A stretch of 64,000 nt of DNA from Vogesella sp. LIG4 (GCF_900090205.1 NZ_LT607802.1:1-64000); one strand, 5' to 3'; positions 17,873-26,866 are shown, counted from the first letter of the stretch. The notes: generated by a model from the sequence alone, not told the origin. Numbers and translations: made by a program.

Positions 17873-18565
17873 ATGGGTAAAACGCTGATGGTCAGTAAGC
17901 CAAGCTGCATCGCCCCCCAGGATGGCTACATACTTGAACAGTTGCGGGAACAATTTGCAGCCGCCTATGTGTTGCTGCATCCTTTCTTGCGTCCTCACGC
18001 CTTGCCGCTTTCCCGTTTTACTCCCGACAGCTACCCTGACCGCAGCGAAATTGTGGCCGATTGCCAACCCGTGAATTGGCAATCTGTTGCCTCCGCTACT
18101 GGCCTGCCGGATATCGCGGCCATCGATATCGCTTTGTGCACACAGTCACACTCCTTACGACAGCAGTTATGCCGCGATGACTACGCGCAGCAACTGGCAC
18201 AATATTGCGAAGGGCACGGTCTGGTGCCGCCAGACAAGGGAGAGTTGCCGGAGATATGGCAGGACCAGTTACTGCTCCTGCTGGCTGGCAACAGCGATAG
18301 CGTGTGGTATGGCGATGAATTTGGCGACCATTGCCAGTTGCTCTCGCTTGCCCGGCTTGGCAGCGACCATCAAGCCCCCCACTCCCACCCGCGCTTTTTC
18401 TCGCCGGATGGCGAACTGATGCTGAGTACGCACTGGGACAGTTATTACTCGCTGGTTGCCGGCAGTCCTGAGCGCCTGCGACCTTTCACTTGCTTCGAGG
18501 GCTTTTACTGCCAGCCAGATACCCGTGTCCGCTGGAGCCTGCCCCCGAAGTCAGCCGGAGCCTGA
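17873..18565 (+). CDS. DUF2711-like protein of foreign composition
   Basis: 230 residues from the ATG at 17873, which has AAGGG upstream. By eye its GC content is clearly lower than its neighbours, with codons such as TTA and TTT that they avoid, and it contains no copy of the dispersed word. The text LLHPFLRPHALPLSRFTPDSYPDR, VWYGDEFGDH and LSTHWDSYYSL recalls DUF2711 proteins of firmicutes; this is a memory-based match. Such proteins have no known activity. It interrupts a series of genes that otherwise overlap or nearly touch, so a recent insertion is likely. Confidence 0.6.
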   Translation: MGKTLMVSKPSCIAPQDGYILEQLREQFAAAYVLLHPFLRPHALPLSRFTPDSYPDRSEIVADCQPVNWQSVASATGLPDIAAIDIALCTQSHSLRQQLCRDDYAQQLAQYCEGHGLVPPDKGELPEIWQDQLLLLLAGNSDSVWYGDEFGDHCQLLSLARLGSDHQAPHSHPRFFSPDGELMLSTHWDSYYSLVAGSPERLRPFTCFEGFYCQPDTRVRWSLPPKSAGA

Positions 18566-18571
18566 ACCACC

Positions 18572-19450
18572 ATGGAAAAACTCGACGCCTTTCTCACCCG
18601 CGCCGAAGCGCTGATGGCACGCCTGGAGCCGCTGCTGCCGCCGGCCATTCCCGAGCCGGACTGGAGTGCACCGGCCTTCCGCTGGTGCCGCGCCGGCATT
18701 ACCGGCTGGCTGGAGGCCATCCACGCTCCGCATACCGTTGCGCTGAGCGACCTCACCGACATCGAGCGCCAGAAGGCGCTGATCGTGCGCAATACCGAGC
18801 AGTTCCTGGCCGGGCGCCCGGCCAACAACGTGCTGCTCACCGGCGCGCGCGGCACCGGTAAATCCTCGCTGATCAAGGCACTGCTGGCGGCCTATGCCAC
18901 GCGCGGCCTGCGCGTGATCGAGGTGGACAAGACCCACCTGCCGGACCTGGGGCAGATCGTGGCGCTGGTGGCCGGCCGCCCGGAGCACTTCATCCTGTTC
19001 TGCGACGACCTGTCATTCGAAGAAGGCGAAGACAGCTACAAGGCGCTGAAATCGGCGCTGGACGGCGGCCTGGCACAGCGTGCGGCCAACCTGCTGGTAT
19101 ACGCCACCTCCAACCGCCGCCACCTGATGCCGGAACGCATCAGCGAAAACCGCGAAGGCTGGGTGAAGGACGGCGAGATCCATCCCGGCGAAACCACCGA
19201 GGAAAAGGTGTCGCTGTCCGACCGCTTCGGCCTGTGGCTGTCGTTCTACCCGTTTGACCAGAACGCCTACCTGTCGGCAGTGCGCGGCTGGCTGGCGCAC
19301 TTCGACCTGCCGCTGGATGGCGAGGCCGAACGCGCCGCGCTGCAGTGGAGCCAGCTGCGCGGCAGCCGCTCCGGCCGCGTGGCCTGGCAGTTCGCCTGCG
19401 ACTGGGCCGGCCGCGAGCCGGACGCGCGCGTAGCCGAGCTGGGGCGCTGA
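18572..19450 (+). CDS. DUF815 family AAA+ ATPase
   Basis: 292 residues. Walker A is GARGTGKSSL (about residue 90) and the Walker B-like stretch is FILFCDDLSFE. The sensor region has YATSNRRHLMPER followed by SLSDRFGLWLSFYPF, which marks DUF815. The cellular role is not established. It is followed after two bases by the Nudix-ThiE gene, a common pairing. The dispersed word at 19081 encodes AANL. Confidence 0.88.
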   Translation: MEKLDAFLTRAEALMARLEPLLPPAIPEPDWSAPAFRWCRAGITGWLEAIHAPHTVALSDLTDIERQKALIVRNTEQFLAGRPANNVLLTGARGTGKSSLIKALLAAYATRGLRVIEVDKTHLPDLGQIVALVAGRPEHFILFCDDLSFEEGEDSYKALKSALDGGLAQRAANLLVYATSNRRHLMPERISENREGWVKDGEIHPGETTEEKVSLSDRFGLWLSFYPFDQNAYLSAVRGWLAHFDLPLDGEAERAALQWSQLRGSRSGRVAWQFACDWAGREPDARVAELGR

Positions 19451-19452
19451 TC

Positions 19453-20412
19453 ATGGACACCAGGAAGATCATTCCGGTGGTGGCCGGCGCGCTGATGCAG
19501 GCCGACGGCCATTTCATGCTGGGCAGCCGCCCGGCCGGCAAGCCCTACCCCGGCTACTGGGAGTTCCCCGGTGGCAAGGTGGAGGCCGGCGAAACGCCAT
19601 ACCAGGCGCTGGTGCGCGAACTGCAGGAAGAAATGGGCATCACCGTCACCCACGCCACGCCGTGGCTGCGCCGCGTGCACCACTACGAGCACGCCTCGGT
19701 GGAGCTGCTGTTCTACCGCGTATGGGCGTGGGATGGCGAACCGCAGCCGCACGAGGGGCAAAGCTTTGCCTGGCAGGAGCCGGGCCACCTGTCGGTGCAG
19801 CCGATGCTGCCAGCCAACGCGCCCATTCTGCGCGCGCTGCAGCTGCCGGATGTGCTGCACATCAGCTGCGTGCACGAACTGGGCCGCGATGCGGTGCTGG
19901 AAGCGCTGGCGCAACGCGACGATGAGCCGTGGGTGATCGTGCGCGAGCCGCAGCTGGACCGCGAACAGCTGGCGGCGCTGGTGGGCGAAATCAGCCAGAT
20001 CGTGCATGCGCGCGGCGGCAAGCTGATCGTCAACGCCGACCCGGCGTGGCTGAAAGGCTGGCCGGTGGACGGCGTGCAGCTGAACGGCACCCGGCTGGCC
20101 GAACTGCAGGAGCGCCCGGCGCACTTCACCTGGGTGGGCGCCTCCTGCCACAGCCGGGCCGAGCTGGAACGCGCCGGCGAACTGGGGCTGGATTACGCGC
20201 TGCTGGGCCACGTACTGCCCACCGCCAGCCACCCGGCACAAGCGCCGCTGGGCTGGGACGGCCTGGCCGCCCTTACCGCCCCGGCCGCACCGCTGCCGGT
20301 GTTCGCCATCGGCGGGCTGTCTGCGGCCAACCTTGACGAGGCGCGCCGCTGCGGTGCGCACGGTGTGGCGCAGATGCGCGCCGCCTGGAAACAAGAACCT
20401 GCTTCGACATGA
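19453..20412 (+). CDS. Fused Nudix (MutT) hydrolase and thiamine-phosphate-synthase-like protein
   Basis: 319 residues from the ATG at 19453. The first half (1-130) is a MutT-type Nudix domain: the box is GGKVEAGETPYQALVRELQEEMG in positions 37-59, with the REL-x-EE-x-G core intact. The second half (about 140-315) resembles ThiE/TenI: HARGGKLIVNAD, GVQLNGTRL, GASCHSRAELERA, YALLGHVLPTASHP and FAIGGLSAANL. MutT removes oxidised 8-oxo-dGTP. The role of the ThiE-like half in such fusions is unknown, and it probably does not replace a true ThiE. Confidence 0.88.
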   Translation: MDTRKIIPVVAGALMQADGHFMLGSRPAGKPYPGYWEFPGGKVEAGETPYQALVRELQEEMGITVTHATPWLRRVHHYEHASVELLFYRVWAWDGEPQPHEGQSFAWQEPGHLSVQPMLPANAPILRALQLPDVLHISCVHELGRDAVLEALAQRDDEPWVIVREPQLDREQLAALVGEISQIVHARGGKLIVNADPAWLKGWPVDGVQLNGTRLAELQERPAHFTWVGASCHSRAELERAGELGLDYALLGHVLPTASHPAQAPLGWDGLAALTAPAAPLPVFAIGGLSAANLDEARRCGAHGVAQMRAAWKQEPAST

Positions 20413-20846
20413 AAACCAAACTCACGCGCCAGCAACTGGCGCTGATCGCCGTATTGCTGATCGCCTTCGCCCTGCTCAAGGCCGGGCTGATCTGGTGGTA
20501 TCTCAACCACAAAACCCCGCACAGCGCACCGCCGGTAACGGTGAGCTGCAGCAATCTGCAAGCCGGCTGCAGCTTGCCGGACGGCAGCCTGCTGCGGCTG
20601 GACAGCGCGCCACAGGCGGCCAGGCCGTTCGGTCTGACGCTGAGCCATGTGCCCGCCGCAGCGCCGGGCATAGCGTTCGCCATGCGCGATATGGATATGG
20701 GCTTCAACAGCTACAAGCTGCTGCCGCAGGGTGCCGACTTTGTGGCGCGCATCACGCTGCCGGTATGCGTGAGCGGCAGCCGCCAATGGCAGATGACATT
20801 GAAGTACCCGGATAAGAGCTATCTGATCGACTTCAGTACCCGCTAA
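20409..20846 (+). CDS. Membrane-anchored hypothetical protein
   Basis: 145 residues, starting within the stop of the Nudix-ThiE gene (ATGA), so it is the last gene of the hda-side unit. One membrane helix (about 10-30) is followed by a small periplasmic domain with two cysteines close together (SCSNLQAGCSLPDG) and a third in LPVCVSG. I do not recognise the family. The Cys pair could form a disulfide. It ends before a good terminator at 20897. Confidence 0.72.
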   Translation: MKTKLTRQQLALIAVLLIAFALLKAGLIWWYLNHKTPHSAPPVTVSCSNLQAGCSLPDGSLLRLDSAPQAARPFGLTLSHVPAAAPGIAFAMRDMDMGFNSYKLLPQGADFVARITLPVCVSGSRQWQMTLKYPDKSYLIDFSTR

Positions 20847-20896
20847 GGTCAAGACTTGCCGCCCACGGTCATCGACGTGGGTGGCCGTGGAAAGAT

Positions 20897-20927
20897 AAAC
20901 GCCATCCGCAAGCATGGCGTTTGTCGT
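20897..20927 (+). terminator. Terminator of the hda-side gene cluster
   Basis: AAACGCCAT (20897-20905) pairs with ATGGCGTTT (20914-20922), followed by GTCGTTTC. A second short dyad, CCCACG/CGTGGG, precedes it near 20865. Confidence 0.7.
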
Positions 20928-20930
20928 TTC

Positions 20931-20946
20931 TGGCATGCAGCTTGCT
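20931..20946 (+). promoter_or_regulatory. Candidate sigma54 (RpoN) promoter
   Basis: TGGCATGCAGCTTGCT matches the -24/-12 consensus TGGCACG-N4-TTGCW except for one base. The invariant GG and GC are separated by exactly 10 bases. No protein gene lies downstream on this strand, only the candidate RNA ending at 21101. Confidence 0.6.
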
Positions 20947-20956
20947 TACCTGTTAC

Positions 20957-21101
20957 CTGCTCCATGGAGCGACAGGTGTTGTTCTCTGCCCTCCCGGCCG
21001 TCTGACCGACCGCCGGGCGGGGTGAACGGAGAGCTTTGCACGGTTTTGGTGCATCCAAACCGCCCGAATTGGTGCAACGCGCCAATTCGGGGCCTCTTTT
21101 T
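20957..21101 (+). ncRNA. Candidate sigma54-dependent small RNA
   Basis: This is the interval between the expected start of the -24/-12 promoter and a strong terminator (CCCGAATTGG 21063-21072 with CCAATTCGGG 21082-21091, then a T5 run). Inside are further stems: CTCCATGGAG near 20971, a GC-rich stem near 20990-21022, and CGGTTT/AAACCG around 21041-21062. The stretch TGCACG-N5-GGTGCA (21037-21053) also resembles an NtrC binding dyad. No reading frame with a ribosome-binding site is visible. The promoter, the terminator and a run of hairpins support an RNA of about 145 bases. Confidence 0.45.
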
Positions 21102-21191
21102 CGGATTTCATTGCCACGCCACGGCAGGCGGGGCACACAGGCTTGATAGAGGGAGAACCAGAACGGCTCAGCCGTCATCTCGACAGGCAAC

Positions 21192-21221
21192 AAGGTTGGC
21201 CGCAGCAATGCGGCCAACCTT
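21192..21221. terminator. Terminator made of two inverted GTTGGCCGCA words
   Basis: A 13-base perfect stem (21192-21204 with 21209-21221) has loop GCAA; each arm contains one full 10-base word. It is followed by TTTGTCTTTC. It lies in the convergent gap between the 145-residue gene and the isochorismatase-like gene, and could serve either strand. Confidence 0.82.
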
Positions 21222-21252
21222 TTGTCTTTCTGGTACCAGTACAACCGTACGC

Positions 21253-21412
21253 AGAGCTTGTTTACGATCTCGCGAGCTAGAGCGAGACAAGGCGAAAACA
21301 GCTGAGGGAGCGGAATTTACAAATGGTAAATGAGCATCCCGAAGCTGTTTTCAACGCCGTATCGCCCAAGCGCAGCAAGTCATAAAAGAACAGCAGATTG
21401 TATGCAAGCTCT
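21253..21412. repeat. Intergenic repeat family A, copy 2 (complete)
   Basis: 160 bases. The left end AGAGCTTGTTTACGATCT and the right end (read inversely AGAGCTTGCATACAATCT) form terminal inverted repeats. The core has GCGAGACAAGGCGAAAAC, an inner hairpin ATTTAC/GTAAAT, an outer stem GAAAACAGCT/AGCTGTTTTC, and TTCAACGCCGTATCGCCC. It ends on the first base of the neighbouring stop codon. No reading frame of its own; a non-autonomous MITE-like element is the best description. Confidence 0.82.
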
Positions 21413-21963
21413 CAGGGCTGCTCGCCCACCAGATAGCGCTTGCTCATGGCCCGGAACTCATCGCTGCCGGATACCCGCAGCGCCTCGAACAGCACCATCT
21501 CCCGCGTCACCAGCACCGCGCCGGCATCGTGCATGCGCTGCAGGCCGTAGTCGCGGTTCATTTCGCCACGGCTGGATACCGCGTCGGCCACCACGAATAC
21601 CTGCTTGCCCAGCGCCAGCAGCCCCAGCACCGTCTGCAGCACACAGACATGGGTTTCCATGCCGCACACCACCACCTGCTCACGCGCCAGCAGGCCTTCC
21701 GGCAGGCAATCGGCCGCCACACAGGAAAAGTGCAGCTTTTCCACCACCAGGGCCGCCGGCGCCACGGCCAGCAGTTCCGGCGCGGTGTGGCCGAGGCCAT
21801 GCGGGTATTGCTCGGAAAACACCACCGGCAAACCCATATCATGTGCCATCGACACCAGCCAGCGGCAGCGCGCCAGTATGCCCTCCGCGTCCAGTACCGC
21901 CGGCAGCAGCTTCTGCTGCACATCCACCACCAGCAGGGTGGCATTGTCTTTGTCGATAAGCAT
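21412..21963 (-). CDS. Isochorismatase-family (cysteine) hydrolase
   Basis: 183 residues. The family triad is visible: Asp in LLVVDVQQKLLP (about residue 14), Lys in EKLHFSC (about 75) and the nucleophile Cys in VVVCGMETHVCVLQT (second cysteine, about 107). Members of this YcaC-like group hydrolyse amides or ureides such as nicotinamide, but the substrate cannot be read from the sequence. It is a single gene divergent from the D-lactate dehydrogenase-type gene. Confidence 0.87.
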   Translation of the reverse strand: MLIDKDNATLLVVDVQQKLLPAVLDAEGILARCRWLVSMAHDMGLPVVFSEQYPHGLGHTAPELLAVAPAALVVEKLHFSCVAADCLPEGLLAREQVVVCGMETHVCVLQTVLGLLALGKQVFVVADAVSSRGEMNRDYGLQRMHDAGAVLVTREMVLFEALRVSGSDEFRAMSKRYLVGEQP

Positions 21964-22180
21964 CGTCGTCTCCTCGCCGGCTTTCCATAGTCAACACCGG
22001 CAGCTCCTACTATGACAGCAGAGCCTACCCGCTGGCTCCGCACACTGGCAATGCGAATGGCTGACCACCGTCAAGCCAGCGGGCGCTACCCGAGGGCAAA
22101 CCCCAGATGGGCACGGCGGCGTGATGTGGCACCATGCCGGCAATACAGAGCACAGGCCCGCACGGCCGCCGGAGAGACTC

Positions 22181-25012
22181 ATGCTGCAAGGCGCTTACCG
22201 CGAATTCCATCAACGCATCCTGGAGGTGATTCCGGCGCGACGGGTATTCACCGACCCGCTGTCCACCCTGGCCTACGGCACCGATGCCTCCTGTTACCGG
22301 CTGACGCCCAAGGTGGTGATCAAGAGCGCAAACGAGGACGAGGTACGCGCCATCCTGCGCGAGGCGGCCAGCCTGCAGCTGCCGGTGACCTTCCGTGCCG
22401 CCGGCACTTCGCTGTCCGGCCAGGCGGTGAGCGACTCCATCCTGGTGGTAGCCAGCCACGGCTGGAAGCGGCTGCAGGTGCTGGACGACGGCCGCGCCAT
22501 CCGCCTGCAACCGGGGGTGATCGGCGCCGAGGCCAATGCCGCGCTGCTGCCCTATGGCCGCAAGATCGGCCCGGACCCGGCCACCATCAACTCGGCCATG
22601 ATAGGCGGCATCGTCAACAACAACTCCAGCGGCATGTGCTGCGGCACCGCGCAGAACAGCTACCGCACGCTGCAGAGCCTGCGCCTGCTGCTGGCCGACG
22701 GCACGCTGCTGGACACCGGCGACGCGGCCAGCGTGGCGGCGTTCCGCGCCAGCCACGCCGGCCTGCTGGCACAGTTGGCCGCATTGCGCGCGCGGGTGCT
22801 GGCCGACGACGAACTGGCCGCCAGAATCGCCCGCAAGTACAAGATGAAGAACACCACCGGCTACAGCCTGAACGCGCTGCTGGATTTTGCCGACCCGGTG
22901 GACATGCTCGCCCACCTGATGGTGGGCAGCGAGGGCACGCTGGGCTTTGTTGCCGAGGTCACCTACCACACGGTGGAAGAGCAGCTGCACAAGGCGTCGG
23001 CACTGGTGTTCTACCCAGATATCAAGGCCGCCTGCGACGCCGTGCAGCTGCTGGCGCAGCACAAGGACGTGGTGTCCTCGGCCGAGCTGCTAGACCGCGC
23101 CAGCCTGCGCTCGGTGGAAAACAAGGCCGGCGTGCCGGCCTTCATCCGCGAACTGGGGCCGGACGCCGCCGCCATCCTGATGGAAACCCGCGCCGCCAGC
23201 GCCGACAGCCTTGCGGCCAACGTGGCCTTCATCGAACAGCATATCGGCGGCATCGCCACCCAGGGCGGCATCCGCTTCACCAGCGACGCCGCCGAGTACA
23301 CGCAGTACTGGAACATCCGCAAGGGCATGTTCCCCAGCGTGGGCGCCATGCGCGCGGCGGAAACCACGGTGATCATCGAGGACGTGGCCTTCCCCATCGA
23401 GCACCTGGCCGAGGGCACGCTCAAGCTGCAGGCGCTGTGCCACCAGTTCGGCTACGTTGAAGCCATCATTTTCGGCCACGCGCTGGAAGGCAACCTGCAC
23501 TTCGTGTTCACCCCCAACTTCAGCGGGCCGCAGGAGATCGCCCGCTACGAAGCCTTTATCGATGCGGTATGCCGGCTGGTGGCGGTGGAGTACGAAGGCG
23601 CGCTGAAGGCCGAGCACGGCACCGGCCGCAATATGGCGCCGTTCGTGGAGCTGGAATGGGGCGCCACCGCCTTCCGCCTGATGCAGGAGATCAAGGCACT
23701 ATTCGACCCGGCCGGCCTGCTCAACCCGGACGTGATCATCACCCGTGACAAACAACTGCACATCCGCGACCTGAAGCCGATTCCCGCCGCCAATGCGCTG
23801 ATCGACAAATGCATCGAATGCGGCTTCTGCGAGGTGATGTGCCCCAGCCGCGCCATCACCCTTACCCCGCGCCAGCGCATCGTCGCCAACCGCGCCATGG
23901 CGCAGCTGGAAAAACAGGGCGAGCACGAGCAACTGGCCGAGATGCGCAGCGCCTACCAGTACGCCGGCGATGAAACCTGCACCACCTGCGGCCTGTGCGA
24001 AACCGCCTGCCCGGTAGGCATCAACACCGGCAGCCTCACCAGCCTGCTGCGCGAGGCCAGCCTCGGCGATATCGGCTGGGCCAGCGCCAACACCCTGGCC
24101 AGCAACTTTGCCACCGCCAGCAGCGGCGCCCGGCTGGGGCTGAAGGCGCTGGACACCCTGCACGCGATAGCCGGCGACACCGCCACCGGCGCCATCATGC
24201 GCGGCCTGCGCAAGGTGGTTGGCCGCAAGATTCCCTACTGGACGCCTTACTTCCCGCGTGCCGCCGGCAAGCTGCAACTGGCCGCCGGCCAGGCGCACAG
24301 CCAGCGCCAGGTGGTGTACCTGCCATCCTGCCTCACCCGCACCTTCGCCCCGGCGGCCAATATGCCGGACACCCGGCCGCTGAACGAGGTGGTGGCCTCG
24401 GTGCTGGGCAAGGCCGGCTACCGGCTGATCTACCCGGACAATCTGGCCAATCTGTGCTGCGGCACGCCGTTCAAATCCAAAGGTGCCGCCGATGCCGCGC
24501 GGCAGAAGGTGAACGAGGTGGAAACCGCGCTGCTGGCCGCCACGGAAAACGGCCGCTGGCCGGTGATCATCGACAACGGCGTGTGCACCGCCGCGCTGCT
24601 GGACGGCATCAGCGACCCGCGGCTGCGCATCCTCGACGTGACCAGCTTCGTGCAGGAAGAAGCCGCGCAGTACCTGCAGTTCAGCCCGCAGGACGCAACC
24701 GTGGCGCTGCACGTGGTGTGCTCGATGAAGAAAAAGGGCCAGAGCGCCAGCCTCAACGCACTGGCGCGGCGCTGCGCCAGCAAGGTAATCGAGCCCGCCG
24801 GCATTACCTGCTGCGGCTTTGCCGGCGACAAGGGCTTCACCCACCCGGAGCTGAACGAGAGCGCGCTCAGCGGCCTGGCCGGGCAGGTAGCCGGCTGCTG
24901 TGGCGGCTTCTCCACCAGCGCCACCTGCGAGATCGGCCTGTCCAGCCACAGCGGCATCCCCTACCAGCACCTGATGGTGCTGGTGGACAAGGCCTGCCAG
25001 CCGCGGCGCTGA
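22181..25012 (+). CDS. FAD-linked D-lactate dehydrogenase-type oxidoreductase with Fe-S domain
   Basis: 943 residues from the ATG at 22181, which has GGAGAG five bases upstream. Residues 1-500 hold a PCMH-type FAD-binding domain (FRAAGTSLSGQAVS, GPDPATINSAMIGGIVNNNSSG) and its cap. Two 4Fe-4S motifs follow at about 540-630 (CIECGFCEVMCP, CTTCGLCETACP). The C-terminal part has the CCG motifs CCGTPF and CCGFAGDKG. This architecture is the quinone-dependent D-lactate/2-hydroxyacid dehydrogenase of the inner membrane. D-lactate is the likeliest substrate, but D-2-hydroxyglutarate enzymes look similar. Three copies of the dispersed word lie inside. Confidence 0.9.
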   Translation: MLQGAYREFHQRILEVIPARRVFTDPLSTLAYGTDASCYRLTPKVVIKSANEDEVRAILREAASLQLPVTFRAAGTSLSGQAVSDSILVVASHGWKRLQVLDDGRAIRLQPGVIGAEANAALLPYGRKIGPDPATINSAMIGGIVNNNSSGMCCGTAQNSYRTLQSLRLLLADGTLLDTGDAASVAAFRASHAGLLAQLAALRARVLADDELAARIARKYKMKNTTGYSLNALLDFADPVDMLAHLMVGSEGTLGFVAEVTYHTVEEQLHKASALVFYPDIKAACDAVQLLAQHKDVVSSAELLDRASLRSVENKAGVPAFIRELGPDAAAILMETRAASADSLAANVAFIEQHIGGIATQGGIRFTSDAAEYTQYWNIRKGMFPSVGAMRAAETTVIIEDVAFPIEHLAEGTLKLQALCHQFGYVEAIIFGHALEGNLHFVFTPNFSGPQEIARYEAFIDAVCRLVAVEYEGALKAEHGTGRNMAPFVELEWGATAFRLMQEIKALFDPAGLLNPDVIITRDKQLHIRDLKPIPAANALIDKCIECGFCEVMCPSRAITLTPRQRIVANRAMAQLEKQGEHEQLAEMRSAYQYAGDETCTTCGLCETACPVGINTGSLTSLLREASLGDIGWASANTLASNFATASSGARLGLKALDTLHAIAGDTATGAIMRGLRKVVGRKIPYWTPYFPRAAGKLQLAAGQAHSQRQVVYLPSCLTRTFAPAANMPDTRPLNEVVASVLGKAGYRLIYPDNLANLCCGTPFKSKGAADAARQKVNEVETALLAATENGRWPVIIDNGVCTAALLDGISDPRLRILDVTSFVQEEAAQYLQFSPQDATVALHVVCSMKKKGQSASLNALARRCASKVIEPAGITCCGFAGDKGFTHPELNESALSGLAGQVAGCCGGFSTSATCEIGLSSHSGIPYQHLMVLVDKACQPRR

Positions 25013-25132
25013 AGCACAACTGCCCGGGCATGTTGGCCGCACGGGCAGTTGCCGGCGCAGCGATGCGCATGGCATGGTTGGTGTTTCGGGTGCGGCCAAC
25101 CGTTGCCGCCCCGGCCATGCCGAAAGCCCCCC

Positions 25133-26185
25133 ATGAACTACCACATCCGCAGACTCGCCCCCGGCGATGCCGCCGCCCTGCACCGCCTGCGCACCAGCCC
25201 CGGCGTGGTGCGCAACACCCTGCAACAGCCGTTCCAGTCGCTGGCCAGCGTGCAGCAGCTGCTGGACAACTTTCCGCCGCACATCCACGCGCTGGTGGCC
25301 TGCACGCCGGATGGCGAACTGGTGGGCTGCGGCGGCCTGCACCTGGTGGAGCGCCTGCGGCGCCGGCATGTCGCCACCTTCTTCCTGATGGTGCGCGACG
25401 ACTGGCAGGGCAAGGGGGTAGGCAGCGCGCTGCTGCGCGCGGTGCTGGACTACGCCGACAACTGGCTGGATCTCAAGCGCATCGAGCTGGATGCGGTGCA
25501 CGACAACCACGGCGCCATCGCGCTGTACCAGCGTTACGGCTTCGAGCACGAAGGCGTGGCGCGCGGCTTCAATCTGCGCGAAGGCATATACGAGGATGCG
25601 GTGCTGATGGCGCGGCTGCGCTTTCGCCCCGGCGAGCATGCGGCCAACGTCGATGCGCCAGCCGGCAGCACACTGCGCCAGGTCGCGCCGCGCCAGCCGT
25701 TCAGCCTGCGCCATAGCGAGCCGGGCGACGCCGCCGGCGTGGCGGCGCTGATGGCGCACGACAGTACCCAGGCCAATACCCTGCAACTGCCCTATCCCGA
25801 CCAGCGCTTCTGGCAGCAGCGGCTGAGCGCAGGCCGGCTCGGCCTGGTGGCGGTGGACAGCACCGGCAACATCATCGGCAATGCCGGCATCTGGCAGCCC
25901 GGCGACAACCCGCGGCTGGCGCACATCGCCGAGCTGGGCATCACCGTGCATCCGGCACAGCACGGCCAGGGCGTGGGCAGCGCGCTATTGCAGGCGCTGC
26001 TGCAACAGGTAGGCGACTACCTGCCCTACCGCCGGCTGCAGCTGACGGTGTACAGCGACAACGCGCCGGCGATTGCGCTGTATGAAAAATACGGCTTCGT
26101 GCGCGAGGCCACGTTGCGCGGCGATGGCTTGCGCCATGGCGGCTACCACGACTGCCTGCTGATGGCGCGGGCAGTAAAGCTGTAA
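25133..26185 (+). CDS. Protein with two GNAT acetyltransferase domains
   Basis: 350 residues from the ATG at 25133 (start MNYHIRRLAPGDAAAL). The first GNAT domain (1-170) has the acetyl-CoA loop DDWQGKGVGSALLRA, and the second (about 185-345) has HPAQHGQGVGSALLQA; both keep the Q/R-x-x-G-x-G/A pattern. Both halves end with the DNxxAIALYxxYGF motif, so this is an internal duplication. Substrates unknown. Two copies of the dispersed word lie in the 120-base gap before it (25032, 25091) and one marks the linker between the domains (25639). Confidence 0.88.
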   Translation: MNYHIRRLAPGDAAALHRLRTSPGVVRNTLQQPFQSLASVQQLLDNFPPHIHALVACTPDGELVGCGGLHLVERLRRRHVATFFLMVRDDWQGKGVGSALLRAVLDYADNWLDLKRIELDAVHDNHGAIALYQRYGFEHEGVARGFNLREGIYEDAVLMARLRFRPGEHAANVDAPAGSTLRQVAPRQPFSLRHSEPGDAAGVAALMAHDSTQANTLQLPYPDQRFWQQRLSAGRLGLVAVDSTGNIIGNAGIWQPGDNPRLAHIAELGITVHPAQHGQGVGSALLQALLQQVGDYLPYRRLQLTVYSDNAPAIALYEKYGFVREATLRGDGLRHGGYHDCLLMARAVKL

Positions 26186-26194
26186 CAGTCGACG

Positions 26195-26866
26195 CTACAG
26201 CACCGGCCACGGCAGCGCCGCCGGCGGGTTGGCCGCAAGGTAGTCGGCCAGCTGCGCTTGCGGCCAACATTCGCCGTGCGCGGGCGGGCTGCTGAAGCAG
26301 AACGACTCGCCATCCAGCGCAAAACTCAGCGCGTAGGCGTGCAGATAGGTGCGGTCGGCAGCGCTGCCGCCGTACAGCGCATCGCCAAGAATCGGCGCGC
26401 CCAGCGACTTCATCGCCACCCGCAGCTGGTGGGTCTTGCCGCTGCGCGGGCGCAGCACGAACAGCCGCCGCCCCGGCGCCAGCGAGTGGCTGAAGAACTG
26501 GGTAACCGCCGGGTTGGCCTGGCTCTGGCACAGGCGCCAGGCGCCGCCACGGCCCTTTTCCATATCGCCCTTGATCAACCCCTGCTTGCGGTTCGGCCTG
26601 GCATCGGACAGCGCCAGGTAGTACTTCTGCACCTCGCGCCCGGCAAAAGCCGCGCCCAGCGCGGCGGCCACGGCCTGGCTGCGCGCCACCACCAGCAAAC
26701 CGGAGGTGACCTTGTCCAGCCGGTGCACCGGCCACAGCGCCGCGTCCTGCAGGCCATCGCGCAGGATGTCCAGCACGCCGGGCGCATCGTCTTCACGGTG
26801 AAAGCCCACGCCCGGCGCCTTGGCGATCACGTAGAAGCGGGGGTCGGTGGCGACGAGTTGGAACAT
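26195..26866 (-). CDS. RluA-family RNA pseudouridine synthase
   Basis: 223 residues, shorter than RluA/RluC/RluD because the S4 domain is absent. The catalytic aspartate is in HRLDKVTSGLLVVA (about residue 51), followed by KYYLAL and the family text GKTHQLRVAMKSLGAPILGD. It would isomerise uridine in an RNA; the site is not predictable from sequence alone. Its last residues are encoded across two opposing copies of the dispersed word (26228, 26259), which gives the unusual tail LAANPPA. Confidence 0.88.
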   Translation of the reverse strand: MFQLVATDPRFYVIAKAPGVGFHREDDAPGVLDILRDGLQDAALWPVHRLDKVTSGLLVVARSQAVAAALGAAFAGREVQKYYLALSDARPNRKQGLIKGDMEKGRGGAWRLCQSQANPAVTQFFSHSLAPGRRLFVLRPRSGKTHQLRVAMKSLGAPILGDALYGGSAADRTYLHAYALSFALDGESFCFSSPPAHGECWPQAQLADYLAANPPAALPWPVL

